From NCBI GenBank assembly GCA_028285545.1, contig JANQPA010000017.1:43274-107273 (forward strand): 64,000 nucleotides of DNA, read 5' to 3'. This stretch comes from Saprospiraceae bacterium. GTDB lineage: Bacteria; Bacteroidota; Bacteroidia; Chitinophagales; Saprospiraceae. Of the stretch, positions 46,201 to 54,112 are shown one piece after another. The position numbers and the translations under genes were made by a program. The notes under the pieces were generated by a model, which made no database searches, had not been told where the DNA came from, and saw only the letters and a list, made by a program, of their open reading frames with translations. Position 1 is the first letter of the stretch, and each line of letters opens with the position of its first letter.

Positions 46201-47589
46201 ATGCAACCATTAATTACGAATGATGCCATCTCTTTTGGATTATTGATGATCGCTTTGGCTCTCGTTTTCAAGACATCAGGTAGTTCCGCCAAACGCTGGC
46301 AAAACTTTTACAAGTATATACCACCTCTTTTGGTATGCTATTTTTTGCCGGCCCTCTTACATTGGCCACTTGGATTAATTGCTTATGAATGGTATGATAA
46401 TGGATTGCTGGAATGGCTCAGTGCCAGAGATTTAAGCCTTAGCGCCAATGCTACCTTGAGTGAAGTCAATGCCTTTTTAGAAGCGAATGGCATAGAAGAA
46501 AGTGAGGTGTCTCAATTTAAAAAGAATTCTCGCCTATATTTTGTAGCATCGCGGTATTTGTTACCAGCCAGTTTGATTTTATTTACTTTAAGTATTGATT
46601 TTAAGGGAGTGATGAACCTGGGGCCTAAAGCTCTGATCATGTTCTTTACCGCTACAATGGGTATTGTTTTGGGAGGGCCAGTGGCTTTGTTGGTTTTGAC
46701 CTACCTGTTTCCAAACCTTGTTTCTATCAGCCCTGATGAATTATGGCGGGGACTGTCTACTATAGCGGGGAGTTGGATCGGTGGTGGTGCCAACCAAACA
46801 GCGATGAAAGAAATTTTCGAAGTCGAGGAAAATATTTTCGGATCGATGATTGTGGTGGATGTGGTGGTGGCCAATGTCTGGATGGGCTTCCTCTTATTCG
46901 GTGCTGGGGTTTCAGAAAAACTGGATCGCTGGCTAAAAGCCGATAATTCCGCTATTGAAGACCTTAAACAAAAAGTAGAGTCCTACAGAGCTTCCATTGA
47001 AAGAATTCCGAATACCAGAGATATGTTTTTATTGCTTGGGGTGGGTTTTGGAGGAGTTGCTCTTTCCCATCTTGGAGCGGACCTTATTTTGCCTATTATG
47101 AAAAATTATGAGGCCTCTCTGACAGCTGCCAGGTTAAATTCTCTGTTGTCAGGTTTCTTTTGGCTGGTAGTTTGGGCTACTACACTGGGATTAATTGCTT
47201 CCTTCATAAAACCGATTCGTAAATTGGAAGGGGTAGGGGCCTCCCGGTGGGGAAGTGTCTTCATTTATATTTTAGTGGCCACCATCGGAATGCAGATGGA
47301 TCTCGGGGAAGTGGCCAAAAATTTAGGCTTATTTGCCATCGGAATCATCTGGATGATGGTTCATATCGGCCTACTCTTATTGGTAGCCAAGATCATCCGT
47401 GCTCCATTCTTCTTTGTGGCTGTAGGTAGTCAGGCTAATGTGGGAGGAGCTGCCTCAGCACCCGTAGTGGCATCTGCTTTTAGTACGGCTTTAGCTCCGG
47501 TAGGGGTGTTAATGGCTGTATTGGGATATGCACTGGGGACCTATATGGCATTGGTTTGTGCTTATTTGATGCAGTGGATAGTGGTATGA
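46201..47589 (+). CDS. DUF819 family membrane protein
   Basis: The 462-residue protein is a multi-pass membrane protein with about ten hydrophobic segments. The DUF819 (PF05684) pattern is visible: IAGSWIGGGANQTAMKEIFE at about 189-208 and SQANVGGAASAPVVASAF at about 408-425. The family is of unknown function, with a sodium or anion transporter fold suspected. It is divergent from lspA and convergent with the GH113-like gene, with a near-perfect palindrome between. The ATG at 46201 is the first start, and it overlaps only the untranslated leader of lspA. Confidence 0.85.
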   Translation: MQPLITNDAISFGLLMIALALVFKTSGSSAKRWQNFYKYIPPLLVCYFLPALLHWPLGLIAYEWYDNGLLEWLSARDLSLSANATLSEVNAFLEANGIEESEVSQFKKNSRLYFVASRYLLPASLILFTLSIDFKGVMNLGPKALIMFFTATMGIVLGGPVALLVLTYLFPNLVSISPDELWRGLSTIAGSWIGGGANQTAMKEIFEVEENIFGSMIVVDVVVANVWMGFLLFGAGVSEKLDRWLKADNSAIEDLKQKVESYRASIERIPNTRDMFLLLGVGFGGVALSHLGADLILPIMKNYEASLTAARLNSLLSGFFWLVVWATTLGLIASFIKPIRKLEGVGASRWGSVFIYILVATIGMQMDLGEVAKNLGLFAIGIIWMMVHIGLLLLVAKIIRAPFFFVAVGSQANVGGAASAPVVASAFSTALAPVGVLMAVLGYALGTYMALVCAYLMQWIVV

Positions 47590-47591
47590 GC

Positions 47592-47634
47592 ATATAGAAT
47601 TAGAGTTGCCTGCCAGGCAACTCTAATTCTATAT
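47592..47634. terminator. Near-perfect palindromic terminator between convergent genes
   Basis: Two 21-base arms, ATATAGAATTAGAGTTGCCT plus G (47592-47612) and its complement (47614-47634), are separated by one C. The palindrome lies 3 bases after the stop of the DUF819 gene and 8 bases before the end of the GH113 gene. Confidence 0.8.
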
Positions 47635-47641
47635 CCATCCC

Positions 47642-48736
47642 TTATTTTTTTGAGATATACCATTTTTTTAAAACAGTCTCTGCAATTTTGTCTTGAGGTG
47701 TATAATCCCTGCGTGGATAACCCTCGTGCCCTTGCATATTGGGAAACCATTTCCAGAGAAAGCCACCTGCCCAAAATGACTCTTGCCAGAATGCACTAAA
47801 AAGCCCATCCAATGCATTAGCTTGGGCTTGCTCATTGATCTTAAGTTGCCGAACTCTTTTTTCCAATTCCCAGGTAGGGGAGGCTGCATGGTCTACACTC
47901 AGATATCCAAATTCCGTAAAGAGGATAGGGCGATCCCATTTTTTTGAATAATCTTTTAAGGCTTTAAGGGTAGGTTGCCAGGCTTTTACCAAAGCCTCAA
48001 CTTCAGGTGTTTTTTCCTCTACTAAAGGAAAGTAGGCGTTTACGCCAATATAATCCAGCTCATCCCAAAAACTGATTTGTAAATATTCATCCCAATTTGC
48101 GGCATAGGTGAGTTTGCCTTTATATCGGTTTCTTACCTTTTTGATTAATTGACGCCAAAATTGAGGGCGGTTTCGGCTGCTGATTTTAAATTCTGTGCCA
48201 ATGCAAAATATTTTCAAGCCATTTTTTTCCGCTATCTCAGCATAGGGTAAAATATAATCTTCATAAGAGGCTTCCCAGCTAAGCCATTCCTCTTCTGTAG
48301 GAAAATCCAGATCACCTGTCCAGCTTCTAGGAACATAAACTTGTGGCTTTAACATGATCGCGAGATTTTCTTTTTTAGCCAGCTCTATGGTCTTTAGACA
48401 ACCCTCAGGACGTTCTCCCCACCATTGCCAGGTCTGTTTGCCATCACTGTAATGTACCTTAGGCTCACCCACACGGGTATAGGCATAGGGAATCACAGCA
48501 ATAAAATTTGAGCCTACATTTTTTATAGGAGGCATAGGATTTTTGGGAAATGGATTAGGAGGGGCAACAAAACTAAGACCTTTTATTTTATCAAAAGAAC
48601 TCATTGATGGAGAGGAATCATTTGAAAAAGAATTTACGTTTGCACTCAATTCTGTCGGTTCGCATTGTAAAATAGATATAGAAAACAATAGTAATCCTAA
48701 GCCAATTATCCTAAAATTTCGATTAAAAAAAAACAT
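47642..48736 (-). CDS. GH113-like glycoside hydrolase, lipoprotein
   Basis: The 364-residue protein has a lipoprotein signal (ISILQC, Cys25) and one TIM-barrel domain. The pattern fits glycoside hydrolase family 113: KGLSF at the first strand, MLKPQVYVP at about 128-136, CIGTEF with the acid/base candidate Glu182, and LFTEFGY with the nucleophile candidate Glu275. GH113 enzymes act on beta-mannan-type substrates with retention. The enzyme would be exposed on the outside or in the periplasm. It has no partner genes for sugar uptake here. The start ATG at 48736 is well placed before the signal. Confidence 0.8.
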   Translation of the reverse strand: MFFFNRNFRIIGLGLLLFSISILQCEPTELSANVNSFSNDSSPSMSSFDKIKGLSFVAPPNPFPKNPMPPIKNVGSNFIAVIPYAYTRVGEPKVHYSDGKQTWQWWGERPEGCLKTIELAKKENLAIMLKPQVYVPRSWTGDLDFPTEEEWLSWEASYEDYILPYAEIAEKNGLKIFCIGTEFKISSRNRPQFWRQLIKKVRNRYKGKLTYAANWDEYLQISFWDELDYIGVNAYFPLVEEKTPEVEALVKAWQPTLKALKDYSKKWDRPILFTEFGYLSVDHAASPTWELEKRVRQLKINEQAQANALDGLFSAFWQESFWAGGFLWKWFPNMQGHEGYPRRDYTPQDKIAETVLKKWYISKK

Positions 48737-48860
48737 AGATTCTTTGTTTTAAAAAATTTCTAAAATCAAAGGTTTTTGAATGCTTGAATTTTGTTGATTG
48801 TTAAAAAATAATCTATTTTTTTGAATGAATCATAAATTTTTATTTTTTTCTTTAAAAAAC

Positions 48861-48891
48861 TTTCATTTTTTGAATAGCTGTTATACATTTG
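48861..48891 (+). promoter_or_regulatory. Predicted promoter of the tRNA-like RNA
   Basis: TACATTTG (48884-48891) fits the Bacteroidota -7 element TAnnTTTG. A TTT at 48861-48863 lies 20 bases upstream at the -33 place, where TTG is usual. Transcription should start near 48898. Confidence 0.6.
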
Positions 48892-48927
48892 TATCAACAA
48901 CGGAACACAAAGGTATTCCAAAAACAA

Positions 48928-49042
48928 TGTGAGGTGATGAAACTGGCAGCCATGCCCTCCGGTCTCGAGGGTGAGGGGCAAGGGATAAATCCTGAGCAAT
49001 CTGGACTAACCGCCTCGTGAAGGTTCGAATCCTTCCCTCACA
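48928..49042 (+). ncRNA. tRNA-like RNA, class II-like cloverleaf with odd anticodon arm
   Basis: TGTGAGG (48928-48934) pairs with CCTCACA (49036-49042) as an acceptor stem. The T arm is canonical: GAAGG, TTCGAAT, CCTTC (49019-49035). The D arm has ATG (48937-48939) with CAT (48951-48953) and AACTGGCAGC as the loop, like a leucine-type D arm. The anticodon-like arm is CCCTC, CGGTCTC, GAGGG (48955-48971), but the loop lacks the universal T33. The variable region is 47 bases (48972-49018), too long for a normal class II tRNA. It has its own promoter and terminator. It may be a tRNA-derived RNA or a strongly altered tRNA. Confidence 0.5.
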
Positions 49043-49053
49043 GCAAAATTACT

Positions 49054-49094
49054 AAACGCTCAACAGATGAAAGTTTCTGTTGGGCGTTTTTATT
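49054..49094 (+). terminator. Terminator of the tRNA-like RNA
   Basis: AAACGCTCAACAGA (49054-49067) pairs with TCTGTTGGGCGTTT (49076-49089) with one G-U pair and is followed by TTATTTT. It ends the transcript that begins near 48898. Confidence 0.85.
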
Positions 49095-49294
49095 TTGGAT
49101 ATAGCCTATTTAACTGCTGTATGAATATCTATATATCAAAAAAAGTGTTAAATGTTTATAAAATTCATTTTTTTCCATATTGTATTTTTGGCAACAGATT
49201 TGATAATTTAAAAATTTGATAATCAGTTACTTGTTGAAATTATTTTAAGAAAATCTGTTTTTTTATTATGTTTTTATACTACCTAAACTGATAA

Positions 49295-49324
49295 TTGAAG
49301 ATCAGCAGCTTTATCATACTTTTG
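49295..49324 (+). promoter_or_regulatory. Consensus promoter of candidate RNA 2
   Basis: TTG (49295-49297), 19 bases, then TACTTTTG (49317-49324): an exact fit to the Bacteroidota sigma-A promoter TTG-N17/23-TAnnTTTG. It lies in gene-free DNA; the next plus-strand gene is at 52104. Confidence 0.65.
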
Positions 49325-49331
49325 TAATAAT

Positions 49332-49597
49332 AGGAACGCTTTAAAAAATTCTATGTAGAGGTATTTTTATCGTAGTTTTCCGGGCAAAAAATAGAATACT
49401 TTTACTAGAAATTTAGAAAAAACATTATAATTACATATTCATTAATTTTATTATGATTGATGGATGGTAATTAAATGTTTTTATGCCTTTTTATAAAGGT
49501 TTTGTTAGGTTAAATGTAATTATCTCGAGAATGGCTTCATCTATTCTTTTTATTCCCCTTATGGAAGAGATAATTATATTTAACCTATTTTTTTTGT
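49332..49597 (+). ncRNA. Candidate small RNA 2, ending in a long hairpin
   Basis: The stretch between the promoter at 49295-49324 and the hairpin at 49507-49586 carries no open frame of use. It is about 265 bases, very AT-rich, and contains nested pairs in its last 90 bases. Its function is unknown. It is called from the promoter and terminator alone; RNA evidence would be needed. Confidence 0.4.
49507..49597 (+). terminator. Long hairpin with T-tail
   Basis: AGGTTAAATGTAATTATCTC (49507-49526) pairs with 49567-49586 (one G-U pair), and the 40-base loop contains an inner pair CTTCAT/ATGGAAG. It is followed by ATTTTTTTTG, a strong T-tail on the plus strand. Confidence 0.7.
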
Positions 49598-49803
49598 TTA
49601 CAGAGTATTATATAATGTAATATTTATTATTTGTTTTATGATGCCTTTGGAAATAAATAATACTTAGTGGGCATGATTATTTTGAAAATAACTCATTTTT
49701 TATTCATATAATCCTTCTTTGAATTAATTATATCTATAGAATGCTGGCTAATAAGCACTTTTAATTGCATATTTTTTATTTTAAGATATTTTTTATTTAA
49801 AAA

Positions 49804-49834
49804 TTGGGATATTTGTAAATAAATACTATTTTTG
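49804..49834 (+). promoter_or_regulatory. Consensus promoter of candidate RNA 3
   Basis: TTG (49804-49806), 20 bases, then TATTTTTG (49827-49834): a full match to the Bacteroidota consensus. Transcription should begin near 49841. Confidence 0.7.
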
Positions 49835-49840
49835 TAAAGC

Positions 49841-49930
49841 ATGTTTATGGTTAGAACACTGTAGTATTTAAGCGCTTCAAGGCATCAAGCATTGCTACCG
49901 GGCAGTAGTAGCTTGATGCCTGCTTTTTTT
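49841..49930 (+). ncRNA. Candidate small RNA 3 (about 90 nt)
   Basis: The RNA would run from about 49841 to the T-run after 49921. Its 3' half is a hairpin (49880-49921) with an inner pair, and its 5' half (TTATGGTTAGAACACTGTAG) has no stem partner and no useful open frame. It is unrelated to known families by eye. Its compact promoter-RNA-terminator layout is strong evidence for transcription. Confidence 0.5.
49880..49929 (+). terminator. Intrinsic terminator of candidate RNA 3
   Basis: AGGCATCAAGC (49880-49890) pairs with GCTTGATGCCT (49911-49921) around a 20-base loop that can pair further; GCTTTTTTT follows. Confidence 0.85.
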
Positions 49931-50406
49931 GATCTTTTCTTCATTTCTCACCCTCAATCCTGAAAATTTTAATCTTTCAATTTCACCATCAGTAACTCAG
50001 ACTTAATCAGCCTGATGACCTTGCAGTAAATACCCAACTTTATTGACTTTATGCTTAATTGTCTAAACTTTATTAGTTGGAAATAGAAGTCTATTCTTGC
50101 ATTATCCCGCCTTCATATTATTGTCGCATACAGACTAAATCAAGAAAAGGAACCCAAACTTAAATGGATTTTAATTTTTTAAATGGGCAACCATATAATA
50201 AGAAGGTGTAAAATGCCTGATGGAGGAGAAGACCTTTGGAATGAATTTTGGTGGAGAGATAAAATAAAAAAGCAACCCCCTCCTTTGATCTTAAAATTGT
50301 AAACTAGTGAGTGTAAAGGATAGGGTTGCTTTAATTTACGCCTATATCATCAAACTATAGCAGAAACGAACAATAGTTTTCATCCGCTGCCTCAATGGAT
50401 GATTTT
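49931..50406. other. Gene-free AT-rich stretch after the RNA units
   Basis: No large gene is present. Two tiny coupled frames occur (50164-50211 and 50213-50302, see the separate entry). The rest, up to the end of the HD hydrolase gene, shows no structure I can name. Confidence 0.45.
50213..50302 (+). CDS. Possible small protein of 29 residues
   Basis: An ATG frame of 29 codons encodes a Trp-rich, charged peptide (MPDGGEDLWNEFWW, then basic and Pro-rich to the end). A 15-codon frame (50164-50211, MDFNFLNGQPYNKKV) ends one base before it, which would allow coupled translation. Base and residue use look less random than the surroundings, but nothing else supports it. It may also be chance in AT-rich DNA. 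Confidence 0.25.
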   Translation: MPDGGEDLWNEFWWRDKIKKQPPPLILKL

Positions 50407-50991
50407 TTAATAATTTTTTACGATTTCCTTTAATTCTAGAAGATGATCTCGCTTTTTTGGGGCTCTTCTACTGGTATTGGTGGAGGTGAAAAATTGATGC
50501 TGCTCAAGGAACTTTACTTGAAGTTTGTTCCAGGCCTCTTCCGTTTCAAGTACTTTATAAGCCTTTAACTCCTTAAACAGAGACTGCCCGATTTCGTAAA
50601 AGTCATCCCTTCCTAAATAATCCAAATCGGCATCACAAATAATGGCTTCTAAATAATTTTTAGGGCGTTGGGGGATTTTTGTAGCCATGATCATGCCACA
50701 AATAAGATTAATTTCCTGAGGGGAATATCCAAAATCAGGTAGATGTTTACTAACGATTAGGCAGCCTTGTTTTTCATGCTCTATATTACTAATGGTGAAG
50801 CCTGAATCGTGGAAGAGTGCAGCTGTTTTTAACAACAAACTATGATAGGGAGAGACTTTTTCAAAATAGCATAACTCCTCAGTGCAATGCAGCACATCCA
50901 GCGTGTGGTGCAAGCCGTGGTAACTTAGTTTCGAGGATAATTCCCGCTCGAGTTTATTTAATATAAAAGCTTTCGCAGCATGATAATTCAT
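50407..50991 (-). CDS. HD-domain metal-dependent phosphohydrolase
   Basis: The 194-residue protein has an HD-domain pattern: YHGLHHTLDV (metal His at 28/29), ALFHDSGF (His61-Asp62), EHEKQG (His72) and later ICDADLDYLG (Asp). It is a small stand-alone hydrolase of the kind often fused to or near nucleotide cyclases; the substrate is unknown. It is cytoplasmic and alone on the minus strand. The start at 50991 is an ATG with a plausible N-terminus. Confidence 0.75.
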   Translation of the reverse strand: MNYHAAKAFILNKLERELSSKLSYHGLHHTLDVLHCTEELCYFEKVSPYHSLLLKTAALFHDSGFTISNIEHEKQGCLIVSKHLPDFGYSPQEINLICGMIMATKIPQRPKNYLEAIICDADLDYLGRDDFYEIGQSLFKELKAYKVLETEEAWNKLQVKFLEQHQFFTSTNTSRRAPKKRDHLLELKEIVKNY

Positions 50992-51378
50992 AGTAGCTTC
51001 ATCTATTTTGCTTGGAACCTCAAAAAAAATGCTTGAGGAAGATAAACGTATATCGTTGATCGCCTGTATCCAACGATGGCTGCTATGGATTAAGTATTAG
51101 GTTCTAAAAATCAGACTATTGCGATCATACAAACAAAGATATAAAAATCGTACATTCCAGGAAATAGTATCAATACTCATCAAAAATCAGAATTTAAACT
51201 TCCCAGCTTAATTTTTGATGGAGATATAATGAGATAAATAGAGATAAATAGAGACATGCTGAAATAAATTGAAAAAATAATACAATATATCTCTACATAT
51301 CTCTACATATCTCCATTAAATCATTCTATATCTATTTTATTGAACAATTAAAGGAAACCCAGAAAATTTTATTTTTCT
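50992..51378. other. Gene-free stretch with tandem-arm inverted repeat
   Basis: The 387 bases hold a short hairpin, ATCGTTG/CAACGAT (51052-51077), and the tandem-arm inverted repeat at 51219-51316 described separately. Promoter sequence for the HD gene should lie near 51000-51050. No open frame of interest. Confidence 0.5.
51219..51316. repeat. Inverted repeat with 10-base tandem arms
   Basis: Left arm (51219-51255): units GAGATAAATA repeated. Right arm (51285-51316): units ATCTCTACAT repeated, complementary to the left arm. It resembles the repeat at 22681-22762 in words and unit length. It lies after the DUF4920 gene end. Confidence 0.78.
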
Positions 51379-51846
51379 CTATTCATCAAGTAGAATAACT
51401 CCATCAGCCATAAATTTAAATTCTTCTTTTGGCTCTTTGATGGCATCAATTTCTTCCTTTGATTTACCGGCATCTTCTGCATAATGCTTTAATTCATCCA
51501 CTGGAGTGACTTCCTTATAGGCATACCCTCTCATGATGACTTTACGTCCGGCAATATCCTTAGGGACAAAGAAACCATAATCTTTAAATTTAACCATCAT
51601 GGAAGGTTTTTCTTCATCTTCACTTACTATGGTCATCCAGCAACCCTTCATTTGGCATACTGTTTCGATTTGTCCAACTACTTTTACTTCCAAAGAGTCT
51701 TTCTTTTGCATCTTTTTCAGAAGCTTTTCATAGCTAATAGCTTTCTTTTCTGATATTTTCTCTCCAAAAAATTGGTTTTCCTGGCCAAATGCATTTGCAG
51801 TAAATAGGCCGCAGAATAAAATCAGTACAAGGTATTTCTTCAACAT
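51379..51846 (-). CDS. DUF4920 exported protein
   Basis: The 155-residue protein has a signal peptide (LVLILFCGLFTANAFGQ) and the DUF4920 pattern around VCQMKGCWM, with two cysteines four residues apart, which can bind metal or form a disulfide. The family has a small OB-like fold and no established function. It acts in the periplasm. The tandem-arm repeat follows its stop. The start is an ATG with a clean signal. Confidence 0.8.
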   Translation of the reverse strand: MLKKYLVLILFCGLFTANAFGQENQFFGEKISEKKAISYEKLLKKMQKKDSLEVKVVGQIETVCQMKGCWMTIVSEDEEKPSMMVKFKDYGFFVPKDIAGRKVIMRGYAYKEVTPVDELKHYAEDAGKSKEEIDAIKEPKEEFKFMADGVILLDE

Positions 51847-52103
51847 AACATTAATATTTATTCAAAAAAATGTGTTAGAAAAAAATGAACCTGTTGGTAT
51901 TAAATATTTTAATTAGGCATTAGGTTCGATGCCTTTTAAAAAAAACAAATTCACAAATAAATCACAAAGGTAAATTAATAAAAAACAATAGGCAAAAACA
52001 ATATACCCTTCAAAATATGGTTTGTATAGTTAACGCCTCTTATTTAGACTTAAGTATAGGAATTATTCAAGGACAATTAAGTGAAAAAAAAACTCAGATG
52101 CTA

Positions 52104-53738
52104 ATGAAATCTTTGTTGTCTTTTCTGCTAGCCTTTTTTTTTCTTTCCTCCATACAAGCCCAGGTTCGGTGCATAGAAGGAAATTGTAGTACTGGATATG
52201 GTACCTGTGTGTTTTCTAATGGTGCCAAATACGTAGGAGAATTCAAAGATGGGAAACTACAAGGCAAGGGTATCTTTTATTACACTGATGGTAATAAATA
52301 TATAGGGGATTGGATAGATCAGAGACGTTCTGGTAAGGGAAGAATGATTTATACCAATGGCGATGAATATTTTGGACAATTTCAGAACAACAGAGTTGAA
52401 GGGTATGGAACGATGAACTATGCTAATGGTAATAAATATGTAGGAAACTGGAAAAATGACCGTCCCGTAGGTCAGGGTACTTATTCCTTCGCTGATGGCA
52501 GTCGCTATGAAGGAACTTTTGCCAACGGTGTTTTCCACGGTCAAGGTACTTTTTATTATCAAGATGGGAAAAAATATGTAGGACTGTGGCAGCAGGGGCA
52601 AAAGCATGGTGATGGAACCATGTATACCGCCGCTGGCCAGGCTATCGGAGGCCAATGGATAAAAGGACAGTACCAAGCTGACTGGAAAAGTTATTCTGCA
52701 CAGATTGATACCTTATCATTGAGAGATTGCAATCAGTATTTCTGCAATAACGGAAAAGGAAAGTACCGCTATGCTGATGGTACTCTTTATGTAGGTTCTT
52801 TTGAAAATGGCAAACCAAGAGGAGAGGGGACGGTAGCCTATGTAAATGGTAATAGATACGCAGGCGGTTGGATGGAAGGCCTACCCAATGGAAGAGGGGT
52901 TATGTTTTATTCTTCAGGCAAAATAGTAGGAGGCATCTGGACAAAAGGCCAATTGATAGAACAGCTTTATACAGATGAAGGAACACCATTTGGTACTCCT
53001 GTGACTATTGACAGAGATGAGGAAGTAAAAATCTGGGCAGTAGTGGTTGGTGCAGCAAGTTATACACATATGCCTCCACTAAGATATACCGATGATGATG
53101 CTTATCAGGTTTTTGCCTTCCTGAAAAGTCCAGAAGGAGGAGCCTTACCAGATGAACAAGTTAATGTCCTAATTGATGAGAATGCAACTAAAGGAAATAT
53201 CCTGAACTCCTTGCGATCTATATTCTTAAGAGCCGATGAAAACGATGTGCTCCTATTTTATTTCTCCGGACATGGCCTTAAAGGAGCATTTTTACCGGTT
53301 GATTATGATGGATTAGATAACCAACTTTTTCATGAAGAAATTAAGGACATCCTCCGTCTAAGCAGAGCTAAACATAAATTGATACTTGCTGATGCCTGTC
53401 ATTCCGGAAGCCTCCTATCCCTTAAAGGACCACTGCAAACTATTTTGAAAAAATACTATCGCGCCTTTGAAGATGTTAGTGGGGGCACTGCCTTATTGAT
53501 GTCTTCCAAAGGAGAAGAATATTCATTAGAAGATGGCGGCCTGCGATCTGGAATTTTTAGCCACTTTTTAATCAGAGGATTGAAGGGAGCAGCTGATAGT
53601 GATGAAAATAAAATTGTTACCATCCAGGAACTTTATGATTATGTGTTCTCAAATGTAAAAGAATATACCGGCAACGTTCAGACGCCTACTTTGACAGGGA
53701 CCTTTAATCAAAATATGCCCGTGTCTATTATTAGATAG
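52104..53738 (+). CDS. Exported MORN-repeat protein with caspase-like (C14) domain
   Basis: I start at ATG 52104 (signal MKSLLSFLLAFFFLSSIQAQ), because the frame from ATG 52017 adds 29 residues before the signal; the product is 544 residues. Residues about 23-300 are about ten MORN repeats (GxYxGxFxxGxxxGxG type) in two blocks, each opening with C-x4-C (Cys23/Cys28, then a block at about 210). Residues about 305-540 form a caspase-like domain with His390 in YFSGHG and Cys432 in ADACHSGS. These would be the catalytic dyad of a C14 peptidase. A paralogue is at 57269-59197. Confidence 0.82.
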   Translation: MKSLLSFLLAFFFLSSIQAQVRCIEGNCSTGYGTCVFSNGAKYVGEFKDGKLQGKGIFYYTDGNKYIGDWIDQRRSGKGRMIYTNGDEYFGQFQNNRVEGYGTMNYANGNKYVGNWKNDRPVGQGTYSFADGSRYEGTFANGVFHGQGTFYYQDGKKYVGLWQQGQKHGDGTMYTAAGQAIGGQWIKGQYQADWKSYSAQIDTLSLRDCNQYFCNNGKGKYRYADGTLYVGSFENGKPRGEGTVAYVNGNRYAGGWMEGLPNGRGVMFYSSGKIVGGIWTKGQLIEQLYTDEGTPFGTPVTIDRDEEVKIWAVVVGAASYTHMPPLRYTDDDAYQVFAFLKSPEGGALPDEQVNVLIDENATKGNILNSLRSIFLRADENDVLLFYFSGHGLKGAFLPVDYDGLDNQLFHEEIKDILRLSRAKHKLILADACHSGSLLSLKGPLQTILKKYYRAFEDVSGGTALLMSSKGEEYSLEDGGLRSGIFSHFLIRGLKGAADSDENKIVTIQELYDYVFSNVKEYTGNVQTPTLTGTFNQNMPVSIIR

Positions 53739-53759
53739 TATCTATTAATGAAAAAAATT

Positions 53760-53993
53760 AGCAAATAAGTAGATGAGAAAACGTGCAGATTAATTGTTAC
53801 TAGGATTCTGTGATGTTATGATTTTTTGATGTTGTAATTCTATGTGTCTATTATATTCAAATATATAAATTTGCAGAATCTGCCATATTCGCGTGCAAAA
53901 AAAAGCACCAATAAGTAACCATACTTTCAAAAATTCAATCCCTAACGTGACCCCGTGACCCCGTGACCCCGTGACCCCGTGACCCCGTGACCC
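53760..53993 (+). repeat. Composite intergenic repeat, copy 3, ending in 8-base tandem units
   Basis: It contains GTAGATGAGAAAACGTGCAG, then GTGATGTTATGATTTTTTGA, then a core with ATTCGCGTGCAAAAAAAAGC and CAATCCCTAACGTGACCCC. It ends in six exact 8-base units CGTGACCC (53946-53993). The ordering matches copies at 2440-2690, 15977-16355 and 61741-61976. Confidence 0.65.
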
Positions 53994-54079
53994 AATAAAA
54001 TCTATCTAATAGCCTGTTTCCCGACTTAAAATCTTCCTTTCTTAGATGGGTAGGATATTTATGACTTCCATTTTTACTC

Positions 54080-54087
54080 TATATTTG
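54080..54087 (+). promoter_or_regulatory. -7 element of the AraC regulator promoter
   Basis: TATATTTG at 54080-54087 matches TAnnTTTG, 25 bases before the ATG at 54113. No clear TTG lies at the -33 place, so the call rests on the -7 element only. Confidence 0.5.
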
Positions 54088-54112
54088 CAGTAGACAAACC
54101 TTTGGACTCCAA

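Noticed and set aside
45600..46210. Long form of LspA starting at 46210
   Set aside because: The extra 34 residues do not fit the LspA N-terminus; the family start lies at 46108.
48975..49005. A group I intron-like word (AATCCTGAGC) in the tRNA-like RNA
   Set aside because: The insert is only 47 bases, far too short for a group I intron, and no other core elements are present.
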